Assembly (NCBI GenBank): GCA_015680685.1
Contig: MNCI01028261.1
Location: 129,085 to 193,084, forward strand
Direction: 5' to 3'
Length of the DNA stretch: 64,000 nt
Source of the DNA: Gnetum montanum
Taxonomy: Eukaryota > Streptophyta > Gnetopsida > Gnetales > Gnetaceae
Under the pieces are notes generated by a model that was not told the origin of the DNA, ran no database searches, and saw only the letters and a program-made list of their open reading frames with translations. The translations under genes and the position numbers were made by a program. Below, piece by piece: positions 35,459 through 45,920 of the stretch; positions within the stretch are counted from its first letter, which is position 1; each line of letters starts with the position of its first letter.

Positions 35459-36695
35459 GTCATCCATACTAATACTTTACGTGGCTCCTTAGTCTTTTGA
35501 CTTTTTTGTTTTACAAATCTTTGGTTTTACAACTTTTTGTTCTCATATTCTTTGTTTTACATCTTTTTGTTTTTCAGGTTATTAATCTTTTCTAAGTTTT
35601 TATTTTACACCATTGTTAGTATATTTAATATTTCTTGAATAATCTTTTTACTTTCTTTTATATTTTCTTGTGTTTGGTATGATTCTCTACTCTTTTTGCT
35701 AATAATATGCCAGGTACAATGGTAATGTGCTACTTGATGGTGGTGTGTATCATTTATGATTTGATTGTGGATGTCTAGTTTCTAACTTTGAATGTTGTTA
35801 CTGATAACTAGGACATTGTTTCTTTTCATGTAATAGGCACTAAGTTCACATCATCCACACACAATGGTTTTTCTTGTTTTGGAAACGTGCAGTCCCTTTT
35901 TCATTAATACAACCTTAATAAATTTGTGACTTGTGTAGTTTTTGGAATTGGGAAGGAATCAAAGGTTTGTATAGGATGTAACTTCAAAGGGAAGCAGTAT
36001 TCTTCATGCTTTTCTATTCTCCTGTGTGCAGGGATGTTCTCGTGAAATTCTCACCTTTCTATGTCATTCCATAATAGGAAGTCGAATAAGTCCTTGCATG
36101 GTGTGGTCCTCATTAAAAAACAAAAAAAAAGATGAGGATTCAAAGCACACCCCATGGAAAAAATAAATGCAGAAATGCATAGGTCTTTGCATGGTGTGGT
36201 TCCTATTAAAAAAAAAAAAGGAATTCAAAGCACATCCCTTAGACCAAATAAAAGGGCTACAAGCATTGGTTATATGACTTGTCTTGTCTCCTCTAACTAA
36301 GGCCCTTTCTCACTTCCTACTTCTTCTTCTCCAATTTGGAATGGTGGTTATTTTGTGGAAGCATTCTTATATCTCAGGGTATGGACTATTCTTAGAATGT
36401 CAATGCAAAGTCACTGAAAGTGGTTGGTTTTGGTTTGGACTAAGGATGAATCCTACTGAGTCATTTAATCATGAACTCCACAAGGGACTTTATATAGCCA
36501 TAATGAGGAACTCCATTCCATTCTCTCTCTCATCCATCTATGCTTTTTAGGCCTCACCTCACTACCAGTTTCATGTTTTGATTTAATGTTCTAGTTTGAT
36601 GTGTTTGGTTTCTCAGTCAATTACTTCTAGGTTTTTGTACTTAACTTTCCATAACCATTAATCATCCATGGTGCCCATGAACTCTTTGGTTTGAA

Positions 36696-36752
36696 GTTAT
36701 GCAAGGGAATAAAAAACTTGTGCCTACTTTGGGGAGGACCCACTTGCATATT
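36696..36752 (+). ncRNA. Conserved spacer hairpin, copy in B
   Basis: The arm TATGCAAG (36698-36705) is the exact reverse complement of CTTGCATA (36743-36750), with a 37-base loop containing TTTGGGGAGGACCCA. Relative to the copy in C, two base pairs have changed on both sides. It is a structured cis element, not a protein gene. Confidence 0.7.
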
Positions 36753-37099
36753 TTTTGGTTTGGTTAAGTTAAGTTTTTTAACCTTTAACATTTTTATAAT
36801 CGAATTCTTTTTATTTATACCATCAATGCCATCCAATTGTGTGCATCTTCACAATTATTTTTAGTGAATTCCTTCTTTTTATTATTGTGAATTTATATAC
36901 CCTCTTTTTAATATTCCTTATGTTAAGCTTTCTTTGAATTTCATGGACCGCTTCTCTTACTTAACCCCTTTGTCAGTCTTTCCATTAACCTTACCAAGCA
37001 ACCAATCTATCCAATCATAACTTAGCTAGATAAAATCACTGACGAGATAAGGTATTTAACCGCTCTATGTTACACTTTATATACTAATCCTTAATTTTG

Positions 37100-37448
37100 T
37101 TGTGATTGCAGTGGGGAGCATGGATTGGAAGTGAGACTATCTTCACCAAGGAGGATGCAACAATATCATTCACAGGAGATTGTTCATGACTACTAGATCT
37201 CTTCTACCTTTGCTTTATTTTTCTATTTCCAAGAGGGTTTGGATGTCATTGGATTTGAGGGTGTTTTTTCCTATTGTTATGAACACCCAATTTTGTACAC
37301 AATTGTAATGTTGTATGCTCGGGAACTTTTGTATTTATTTGTTTCCTCTATGTCACTCTGCATGTTTGTCAAACATTCCATACCTCCTAATATATTTTGT
37401 AAGGGACTTGTTCCTCTTCTTATGTACTTGAGGATGAGTTTTTATCTA
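37100..37448 (+). other. Splice acceptor and vestigial exon where ORF2 sits in C-E
   Basis: TTGTGATTGCAG ends at 37111, identical to the acceptor before ORF2 in element C. What follows is not ORF2: a short frame (WGAWIGSETIFTKED) reaches a stop about 27 codons on. The rest is 3' untranslated sequence leading to TAGTTGTGGGGGTA. Confidence 0.6.
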
Positions 37449-37513
37449 GTTGTGGGGGTATGATGAATCATGCTTTTCATAAGCTCTAATATCAGAGTGG
37501 TTGCAATACTAGG
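37449..37513 (+). repeat. Polypurine tract and first 53 bases of the 3' LTR of B
   Basis: GTTGTGGGGGTA (37449-37460) is followed by TGATGAATCATGCTTTTCAT, matching the start of the B left LTR at 27326. Similarity stops at 37513, where another LTR in the opposite orientation begins. Confidence 0.85.
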
Positions 37514-37765
37514 TGATGAGTGGCGAGGTACCCCTACACTCAACCATATGAATACGAGGGTAGCACGTGCGATCCGGTCGAACTCCATAGACTAAGTGCC
37601 TACACGCCTTATGGAACACTTAAGGTTAATCATTCATTGTCTTCCCAGACTTGTAGTTGTCACGGTTGTATGGTTAAGTAAGTCTGAGATATATGATTTT
37701 TATGTCTTTTTATGTTTTATCTTCTATGCTAATGAGGTGAAGGGTGAAGAGACTAATTACTAACT
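37514..37765 (-). repeat. Inverted LTR fragment (U5 end)
   Basis: TGATGAGTGGCGAGGTACCC is the reversed LTR end seen at 63350 and 34151. Similarity to the solo LTR at 34151 continues to about 37765 and then switches to LRR coding sequence. The U3 and TATA parts are missing. Confidence 0.85.
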
Positions 37766-38408
37766 TTCCAACCACGAAGGGATTTGTCCATTCAAGTTTG
37801 TGGAGTGCTCCAAGCCACAAAGGGATTTGTCCATTCAATTGATTTTCGTAAGCATTGAAGTACTTAAGGTTTTGGAGTGTTGCAAATGACTGAGGAATGT
37901 CACCAACCAAGGAATTTGCATTCATAGTCAAAAATTGCAAAGAAGAAAGGTTTCCTATCTGATAAGGAATCGCACCTTCAAATTCATTTAAATATAGATC
38001 AAACACTTTAAGCCTATGCAAAGTGCCTAGGGATGATGGGATTGTACCAGAGAAAGAGTTATTGCCAATGTCAAGTATCTACAGGAATGATAAGTTGGAG
38101 AGGTGGGGAGACAGAGATCCACGCAACGTAGCATTTTCCAGAAATATCTCCACAACTCAACCATGATGTTTGGTGGAGCAGCTGATTCCAGTCAAATTGC
38201 ATGCATTGGCATCATGATCGTTCCAACCGTGGAGAAGAGAGAGTGGATCGTTGGTGATGCAGTTCTTGAATTGGATCAGAGCTCTCATATCATTCAAAGC
38301 TCCATCATGATGTGTGTGAGCTTTAACAAGAGGAACAAAGAAAAAGGAGGAGCACAGACAAAGCACAAGTAGAAGGCGAAAAGGAAGAGTAGTAGAGGAG
38401 GCGGCCAT
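37766..38408 (-). pseudogene. LRR receptor-like kinase, N-terminal fragment
   Basis: Plant LRR kinases sense peptides or microbial signals at the plasma membrane. From ATG 38408 there is a signal peptide (MAASSTTLPFRLLLVLCLCS), then an LRR N-cap with ALIQFKNCITNDPLSLLHGW and CNLTGISC (the usual Trp of C-N-W is Leu). LRRs of the GxIPxxLGxLxxL type follow: FSGTIPSSLGTLHRLKVFDL, FEGAIPYQIGNLSSLQFL and LNGQIPLWLGALHKL. The style matches the FLS2/EFR-like group. It is inactive: stops at about 38159 (TGA) and 38072 (TAG), a 43-bp tandem duplication (37777-37862) that shifts the frame, and loss of the remaining LRRs, membrane segment and kinase at the LTR junction. An in-frame ATG at 38498 exists, but the signal peptide favours 38408. 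Confidence 0.85.
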
Positions 38409-39002
38409 TGTGATGCTGCAGAGGTAAGGGTAGGCAGGAAGGTGTAATAATAAATAATTGCCGTCGATGTTGAGCTCAATTGAAACTTCTCTATCCATGT
38501 TTAGTCATTTGACTGGACATTGACTTTTCAAAATAAATTTTGTGCATTAGTTAAATAATGTATTAAATCTGCTTAATTTCTGTTGGACTTCTGTTTCCCG
38601 CCTAATTCTCGTTTTCCTTTCAGATTCGCATTCCTATAATCTTCTTACGTTTGGTGACTTTTTTGGACATTTATGGGTAACGTCGGTTTGTGCTGGGCTG
38701 TAATGTCGTGTTGCACGGGATTTGGTACGAAAAGGGGTCAACACAACCGTTTTCCTGAGTAAGTATATCCCGTGGTGGCCAAGAATCTGATTTTCTGCAT
38801 TTCTTATAAAAAGTGGTCAGCCCAACGCGTTTTCCCTAAATTTTCTAACCATAATTGAAGGAGAAAAAGCTTGACCAGGGAGAGTATATGCGTTTTTATT
38901 CAAAACTTCTGCCAATCAGTCCAATCCGTTCCATTTCAATGAATTATTTACCCATTTGATCGTGATGGATGGGTTAGCACATAGGTATTATTGTTCCACG
39001 AA

Positions 39003-39136
39003 TTTCATACATTTTTGGAATCCAACGTGATGCTGTGTTCAAACTTTTCAGCCACCTAGCTAAACACTTTTTCATACATTTTTGGAATCCAACGTGATGC
39101 TGTGTTCAAACTTTTCAGCCACCTAGCTAAACACTT
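39003..39136. repeat. 67-bp tandem duplication
   Basis: The unit from CATACATTTTTGGAATCCAA to TAGCTAAACACTT occurs twice, starting at 39006 and 39073, almost identical, so the duplication is recent. Confidence 0.95.
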
Positions 39137-39760
39137 CTTTGTATAATGGATATAATAGCCTTTCTCTAACCTTTTCTCTTTTTTAGAAACTTTGGGCCTT
39201 GTGAGTGGCAAAACTAGGTGAAATTATAATTCTATACTACCAAAAAGTAATTTACAATTTGGATTAAATTTGCTCCATATAAGTTTTAATATCATGTTAA
39301 TGATAGTGTAAATGGATTATGCAGATATTTTATTATGATTATATATTTTAAAAGCTAATAATATAATACTTAAAAGTAAATAGTTCCAAACATCATTAAT
39401 TTAATTTTCATTTAAAAGAAATTGCAAAAATTGAACTATATTGAGTGGGTGTATATATGTAGATTTAGTTTTTGGGTAGTGTTTATGGCATTGTTTTGTA
39501 AAATTTATCATTTTCTATTTCAAGATTTAATTTTTAAATGTTTCTAGGTGTGGCTAAAGAGGTTTTACAAACAAAAGAAAAATTCTTAGCAACTAGAATT
39601 CCCAAATAAAGATTTGAACATGGAAAAATAGAATTAAGAGAACTCCAACAAGAAATCATAGAATATATATATATATAATCAATTAAAACTCATTGAAATT
39701 GATGAAATGGAAACAAACTAGAGAATGGACATTAGGATATTCTTGGTTTTTACACCAAAA

Positions 39761-39815
39761 ATTATCCAAGTGGGTCCTTCTCAAGCAGGTTATATCTGTT
39801 ATGTTCCTAAATAAT
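39761..39815 (-). ncRNA. Conserved spacer hairpin, isolated remnant
   Basis: On the minus strand the arms are ATTATTTAGG and CTTGGATAAT. They pair at all ten positions, counting three G-T wobbles, with a 35-base loop that keeps GAGAAGGACCCA. The arm sequence differs from every other copy, but pairing is kept. Confidence 0.5.
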
Positions 39816-40329
39816 TGATTGTCAAGGCATCCATTTACATCTTAAATGATTTAGTGAGGATACATTATTTTCAATAATTTTATATCAGCTTCTCCCTTTA
39901 GGGTACTTGAGACATGGCATATGATGAGGTAAACATAGAGCAAGTGAAACGAAAGCATGGAAAAGAAACAAAAGGGATAGAACCTCTCTCCTCTTACACA
40001 TAGGACATATTACCGCCTGACATCACAAGATAATTTTAATGCATAGCATCTTTACCCTTTTCACAAGTCCAAGATCAAGTTGTACCTCTTACTAGTGCTA
40101 CCTCATTACATCCACCTAATTTCACCTTTATCAAATCAATCATCATTAAAACAAACTTTGCCACTTGTTTTTTAAATAACACCATCAAATTGATAGTTAC
40201 TTTAAGTCATATGTTAGAGGTTTGGATATCAAATCAATTGACACTAAGGTTTGTTTGCCTCTTTAAGGTCTTGAGAAGAGTTGAAGTAGTGGCATGTCAA
40301 AGTAGTTTTTCTCTATAGTTATTAAGGAT

Positions 40330-41034
40330 TCATGATGTATTTCATGTGTCAATGTTGAGAAAGTATGTTTCAAATCCAAGGCAGATGATAAAGATGGGCT
40401 TTGAAATAGAACAAATGACACTATTGGGATTTATGCCAAAGGGATATTATAAAAACACAAAGTAGATAAAATCTAGATGTTGATTAATAAGTGGTTAAAG
40501 AAGAAGGAGAATCCCAAAAGAGGGAAGGCACATAAGAATATAACAAAAATCTAGCTCTTAACAAGGAGATCCATATTTGTGAGCTAGAAAAAGAGAAACC
40601 ACTAGAGGAAGTGGTCCAACAAAAGATCTTGCTAATCCAAAAATCTTGCTGAAATTTCAGCTAAGGTTGACAAGATATGAGATTCCATGGATGAATAATT
40701 TTAATTTACATTAAAGATAATGAAAGAAAAAGTGGAGTAAGAAGAAGCCAAAGAGCAAGAAAAGAAATTTAAGAAGAAAACAAGGACATGTACAAGCATA
40801 ACGGGAAAGCAATTGTAGTAAAAGAGGTTACAACCTTTGATTCACACAAAGTCATCACCATTAGACATGCACCAAATTTCAATAATTAATTAATTATCCT
40901 TAGGCTTTTTAATGTTTATTTTCCAATTTTGTTATTGAATGGTGATTTCTTTGTGTGATGGCTTGTTAGTCTCATGATGGAGGGCCCAAGATGACTCAAT
41001 GTAATGTCACTCGTAAGTGATTGAACTTTGTTTG
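40330..41034 (+). pseudogene. Decayed gag fragment of an older copy (F), left part
   Basis: Bases 40380-40520 parallel the Gag segment of C and B: TTTATGCCAAAGGGATATTA corresponds to LGMYAQGQL, followed by AAGTGGTTAAAGAAGAAGG-type sequence equal to KWVAKEEGE. A Lys/Glu-rich stretch to 40870 corresponds to the region before the zinc knuckle. No frame longer than a few dozen codons remains. Element C is inserted at 41034 in the spacer that follows this gag. Confidence 0.6.
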
Positions 41035-41832
41035 TGATGGGAAGCAATATCGCATGGGCCACGATATCACGTCTACCGCAATGTCTATAAATAAGAAGTG
41101 GCTCTCCCTTATTTCATACAAGAGATTAGATTGTAGCTAAACTCTGGCAGTTTGATCCCTCCAGAGATAGATTATTTTCCCGTGTCTACCCGCAGTGTGG
41201 TGAATGTAATTGTACGACATCCTTTATTCAAGTGTGACGTACTTGGACATGCACATGACCGGAAATAAAGATCGAGATTGCTTCGTCATTGCAGCATTCA
41301 ATTTGTTATTTATTTACTTAAATTGTTATTTATTTAATTATTATTTTTATTTATTGCTTTCCTAGTTAATACTTTCTCACCCTTATCTCCTAGTAACGCA
41401 GAATGAGTACGACTTGATTACGAGCATTTAAGTGTGACTACTTGGTAACCCAGTAGCGTACCTAGCATATGCGCTTGGTAATCCTAGTGGTAGTCATGCA
41501 CAAATTCTAAGATGTGTATGGATAATCAAGGAATGGCTGCTCATTGCACTTAGGCTAGATTAGACTTTCTTACCCTTTCCTCCTAGCTTAGTTAATATTA
41601 CCTTCCATTACCTTCAGGAGTAGCATTAGAGTAGAAACCTATCATACACCTCACTCTGGACTAAACCATACGTGACAAAGCTAATACTAGTCCAGGTGGG
41701 AAGACAATGAACTACAACCTAAGGTTAACGATCTAGGTGCCACAACTAATTTGTCTACGGAGTTCGACTGGATCACGTGTGAGGACGCTCATATTCATAT
41801 AGTTGAGTGTAGGGGTATCTCGCCATGCATCA
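41035..41832 (+). repeat. 5' LTR of element C
   Basis: 798 bases, from TGATGGGAAGCAATATCG to CCATGCATCA. The TATA box is at 41086-41093. Only two GATATC-type palindromes remain upstream of it, against about six in the right LTR; this block accounts for the 46-base length difference. Confidence 0.95.
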
Positions 41833-41851
41833 TTAGCGTCATTGCCAAGGA
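41833..41851 (+). other. Primer-binding site of element C
   Basis: TTAGCGTCATTGCCAAGGA follows the LTR directly. It is the family primer site with several substitutions. Confidence 0.75.
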
Positions 41852-41976
41852 CGGTGCTAGTTATCTAGATTAGTTATATCATACAAGGTCGCTGTAAAGG
41901 ACTTAACGATATATCTCTTAAGAAGAAGAAATAATTATCAAAAGTCACATCCAAATTCACACACAACTTTACAACA

Positions 41977-43974
41977 ATGCCTCTCCTACAAGATTACAAT
42001 AATGCCATACTTAGTGAGGAAGTTCATTGGAGAACCAATGAACTATATGACGATGAAGATTAGAGTATACAACCTAAAGTGGGGGTTTCTTATAAACATG
42101 AATGAAAGCAACGTCATCCCAACACACGAAAGCATAACTTACCTGATGACGATGAACCCCTATTGGCCACTAAAAGCTTAACGCAAATACAGGAGGCTGT
42201 TCGAATCTCATGTAGGCATCGTAAAGAGAGCTGTCTACCTAGGCTCGATTTAAACAACTTTTCTAAATTTTCAGGAGGTTATGACTTATATCCGCATCAA
42301 CATTTACAAGCCTTCTACGATGCCTACACATGGAACAACATTGATAATGGGTGGCAAAAACTTAAGCTCTTTCCTATGACACTTGTTGACCAAGGAAAAG
42401 TATGACATCGATCATTAAAACCAAATTCGATATGACACTGGTTAACAATGGTAGAAGTCTTTAATGAAAAATATCAAACCTATGCAAGAGTGTTAGCTTT
42501 GAGGAAACAAATCCAAGAGTGGAAACAAGCAAAACATGAACCCTTGGACATGGCCTTAGAAAGATATTATGCGCTGTTAAACAACTGTTTAGGGCATGGG
42601 TTTTCCGAGGAAAGGCTAATGTACCATATCATTGATGGGCTATGTAATGAAACAAGAGAGACCTTAGGAATGTATGCCCAAGGTCAACTATATGAACTAC
42701 AAAGCCATCAAGTCCAAGAGCTTATTAAGTGGGTAGCAAAAGAAGAAGGAGAATTGGCTAGATGGGAGAGTGTTGAAAAACATCAACGAGACCAAAATTT
42801 CAACTTAATAAAGGTCCATGATCATACAAAGGAGAAATTAACCAATCTCAAGGTGGAAACATCATCTTTGCCAATACAAAAAACGTTAGAAGAAGTCGAG
42901 GAAAAGATCAATAAGATGTTGGAATGGACGCATCAAAAGTGTGGAGAATATATCAATCTTATTAAAGATAAAGTTTTAACAACCCAAGAAGTAGGACTAA
43001 ACAATAGACAATTAGAAAGAAGGGATAAAGAAAAGAAGAGCTCAACTGCCAATCATACATATGAATGCAACATATGCCTGTATGATCACCCCAAGGGCCA
43101 ATGCCCAATATTGTTTCATTTACATGAGCATTGGGGAAATACATTACATCCAGAGTTCGTATAGAGATACTGTGTTTGGCCACAGTGGCAACAATCCCAG
43201 TCATGGAGGAGACCACCATTAGACTAGAGGCACCCTTCGTATCATCCGAATCCAAACGCTTATCTTGTTCACCATCCTGTTTCTCCAACTGAATCAACGC
43301 ACTTTATCTCACCACAGTACCATTCTCCTCAATACTGTCAGCCCATGCCTTCAACTCAACCACCACCTTATGCACCTTATATTCCTCCTAACTTTCAACA
43401 TTCTCATCCTTTTCCTCCTTCCACAATTCCACCAATTGTTCCTAAGGTGCCTGCACCATCGCAATAGCCCACAAACAACACTTGTGCTACTACAACCAAT
43501 AGCAGTGAGAAACCTCAGCAACATCAAAAGCGCCCCTTCTTTAAACATGACTGTAAGAAGGAACAACATAATTTCAAAGCCATTGCATCCTCCAACTCAG
43601 CACAAGTCCAACCCTGTGGTGCACCCTCATCTTCGAATCCTACACCTCATGTAACTTCATCAGGGCCACCAATTAACACTCCAACAACCATACGGCCCAA
43701 TGAACACAACCATGGGAGGCATCATCCCAATCCTTGCATACCATCTAACGGTCCCAAATATGATAGTGGGTCAACTTGTTATTCGGAAACTACATCGTAT
43801 AAATTGCCCCACTATGCTCATTATAATCAAGTGTGTGAAACCCAATGGGGTAAGTATGATTGGGTCCCATGATTTCCAAGATGCAAGGATCCCCATCGTC
43901 AGTTATTAGTTCATGCCATCCTCAATCATTTAGCTATGAGGGATATCCCTCATTCTAACAACAACTAGGATTAA
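41977..43974 (+). pseudogene. gag of element C
   Basis: A single frame of about 665 codons from ATG 41977 (MPLLQDYNNAILSEE) to TAA 43972, with about eight stops but no frameshift. The core includes IQEAVRISCRHRKE, LDLNNFSKFSGGYDLYPHQH, WQKLKLFPMTL and MVEVFNEKYQTYARVLALRK. A helical region follows, with LYELQSHQVQELIKWVAKEE. The zinc knuckle is CNICLYDHPKGQC, spaced C-x2-C-x3-H-x4-C, one residue shorter than the usual C-x2-C-x4-H-x4-C. An unusually long Pro/His/Asn/Ser-rich tail of about 250 residues follows. The TGA at 42433 is shared with D (52096), while E and B have CAA there. Confidence 0.85.
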
Positions 43975-45354
43975 TAACCACTTTTTATTTTCTTTTATTT
44001 TATTTTATTTTACAACTTTTTGTTTTTCCATTTTTCATTTTTCAACTTTTTGTTTTATCTTTTTATCTTTTTGTATTTTTGTCTTTTTACATTTTTGTAA
44101 GTAATCTCGTCTATGAATAAAACACTCATGTGGATTGTTGGTTGAGGTGTGTTCTATGTTATTAAGTCATGAGTGATTAATTATTTGGAATAGTGAGCCC
44201 ATTACACCCACTCATCTACTCTACAAATAAGAGGTTCTATTCGAGGGTACAGTGATATTCTTGACATTTTTAAAACCTAAAATTAATTTTGTGTTTATTG
44301 TACCCCGAATGAAGAAGGATAGACCAAGAGGGAACGATTAGGGTGTGATATCAAGGGGACTTGTGGCTTCTCTTTGGTGATGTCTATGAGAGTTATCATG
44401 CAATGTGGTTGTACTAAGATCCTTGTAGATCTAATGGGAGTAAGAGTAATCAAAAGGACACTCAAAAATCAATGTTGTTCTAGGGGGTTCCACTGGAAAG
44501 ACATGCACCCATGCTTGAAGGTTGGCGATTTCTTTGGATTTAGTATTCAAAAAGAAGAAAGAAGAGAGAAAAAGAAAAGAAAAACAAAGTTCCATAAAAC
44601 AAAAGTCACTCCTCGCTTGAACAAAAAGCCAAGTGATCGTACACCTTGTTGTTATGGTACTCTCATAGTTGTTCATCATGGGATGAAACAATGCGATGTC
44701 ACTGCTTAGAGGAATGGACTTGGTCCTGATCTTGGAACGATGGGTTAATGACATATTAATCATGCTTTACACGGGGGATTCATTGGGCCCTGGGTCAGTT
44801 ACCTCATGTCCCAATCTCTACGATCCCTCCTATACTTCGTCTCATCTCACTATTCATGTAATTGTAGCTCATGTCTTGTGTAGCATAGAATTCTTACCTC
44901 ATTCCAGTGATATTTACATGTGTGTGTTTTATGGAGTTACTGTGGATTACATTTAACCCTTCTAGTGGCCTTGGAAACTTTAAGTGTGGTTACACAAGGG
45001 CATTATAGGTTGAAACCTGCTTTGGGGAGGACCCACTTGTGTAACTTTTGTTGTAATCTTCACTTATAACATAGCTCACACACACCATTTCTCACCCTTA
45101 GCTTATTTTTCCTAACATTCTTTCCCTACTATTATCCGTCTGAATTTCAATGTTCCTATGTATCATTACATGCCCTTTTTCTTACCACCCAAGGTTTTAT
45201 TAATAAGGCTCACACCATCATCATTAATGGTGTCTTTCGAATTAATGAAATTGCCCTAGAACATCTTGATCATAGCCAATGTCCTCAATTTACAATGTTA
45301 ATTTCAAAAAAATAATTTATAAAAGTCAGTATTTTCATGTGTCTCACATCACTA
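43975..45354 (+). other. Noncoding spacer of element C
   Basis: A T-rich tract (43980-44100) with repeated CAACTTTTTG words follows gag. A purine-rich stretch lies at 44548-44596. The conserved hairpin is at 44989-45045. The frame at 44374-44709 is not kept as protein in D and E and is not supported as a gene. Confidence 0.55.
44989..45045 (+). ncRNA. Conserved spacer hairpin, copy in C
   Basis: Arms GTTACACAAG (44989-44998) and CTTGTGTAAC (45036-45045) are perfect reverse complements around a 37-base loop. Inside the loop AGGT-TGAA-ACCT (45007-45018) can form a small second stem, followed by the invariant TTTGGGGAGGACCCA. Confidence 0.75.
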
Positions 45355-45460
45355 GGGACAAGATATCACATACGTGATATCGCGTCCCACGTGATATCGC
45401 GTACGCGATGTATTGTACGCGATATCGCGTCCCCGCCACCTATAAGTAAGTCACACCCCC
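45355..45460 (+). promoter_or_regulatory. Internal promoter-like region for ORF2 in C: GATATC array plus TATA
   Basis: Four exact GATATC palindromes lie within 45366-45426, several extended to forms such as GCGATATCGCG, 14-17 bases apart. TATAAGTA follows at 45441. A C-rich then G-rich pair (CACCCCCACA and CACGGGGGG) 35 bases apart could fold in the leader. The layout copies the LTR: palindrome array, TATA, leader. The acceptor and ORF2 start lie 460 bases downstream. Confidence 0.55.
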
Positions 45461-45920
45461 ACAACACTTAGCATTATTTTATCATTCACACGGGGGGATT
45501 TTTTGACATTTTTCTCTGTGACTTACAACTGAGTGACCCTTGCTTTTCTACTCATATCTCACTCGCTGGTCCTCCGATTTTAATTCTGTTTGAACTTGCT
45601 TGGACCCAGAGTGTTCAGCTTAGTAGTAGGGAAGAGACGCTTGTCGAAAAGTGTCTAATTTTTTTGGAATTTATCATCATCCAAAAGACATAAATTAGGG
45701 TAATTAACTATAACACTTAGAATAATTATGCTTAAAAATCATGTAACCCTTAGGTATATCGGGAGACTAAAACGGAAACCACCTAACTCACAGGATTCAT
45801 TATCACAAACTTTTGGGCACGATCACCCATTATAACATAAGATCTTTAATTAAGAAAAGTAGTAAGGTATAAATTAACTTTAAAAACAACCTTACTAACG
45901 CTTGACTTGTGTGATTGCAG
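45461..45920 (+). other. Leader and probable intron ending before ORF2 in C
   Basis: No coding sequence. It ends in CTTGTGTGATTGCAG at 45920, a good acceptor, and the ORF2 ATG follows with no gap. A worn purine motif (TTAGTAGTAGGGAAGAG) lies at about 45618. No single donor could be fixed; a GTAAGT exists at 44097 but is ATAAGT in D and E. Confidence 0.5.

Larger units (their letters stand above)
35346..37099 (+). other. Noncoding spacer of element B
   Basis: It contains a purine motif TCATGGGGGAGATGG (35444-35458), a T-rich tract with repeated CAACTTTTTG/TTTTAC words (35490-35640), two diverged copies of an A-rich AAAAAAAAA-GATT-CAAAGCACA segment (36115 and 36210), and the covarying hairpin (36696-36752). 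The open frames at 36284-36550 and 36627-36836 have no family support. The order T-rich tract then hairpin then splice acceptor is shared with C, D and E. Confidence 0.6.
27326..37513 (+). mobile_element. Element B: Athila-like gypsy retrotransposon with gag-pol but no ORF2
   Basis: The left LTR is 27326-28226 and is followed by a primer site, gag, protease, RT, RNase H, integrase, a long spacer, a splice acceptor at 37111, a polypurine tract and the first 53 bases of the right LTR (37461-37513). The RT box VIMDDFSTYG and the INGNLYK and CGGHYAGRHM integrase style match the non-chromoviral Athila group rather than Tat, and no second RNase H is present. A solo LTR interrupts the integrase C-terminus. 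All ORFs are broken, so B is dead now, but it is the only RT-bearing member of this family in the window. Confidence 0.85.
38409..40329. other. Intergenic DNA with scattered remnants
   Basis: The first part would be the former promoter of the LRR gene; I see no convincing TATA box. A 67-bp tandem duplication occupies 39003-39136. A hairpin remnant of the retrotransposon spacer lies at 39761-39815 on the minus strand. Otherwise the sequence is AT-rich without genes. Confidence 0.4.

Noticed and set aside
43265-43654. Leu/His-rich 129-codon frame overlapping the gag tail of C
   Set aside because: It is the +1 shadow of the Pro/His/Asn-rich Gag tail; the Gag frame is collinear in C, D and E.
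44374-44709. 111-codon frame in the spacer of C, with relatives in D and E
   Set aside because: The DNA is collinear in all three, but frames differ in length and are broken by indels; the Lys-rich part comes from a purine tract.
45366-45426. GATATC array read as a CRISPR-like repeat
   Set aside because: Units are short palindromes with 8-11-base gaps in plant DNA; spacers are too short and there are no cas genes.
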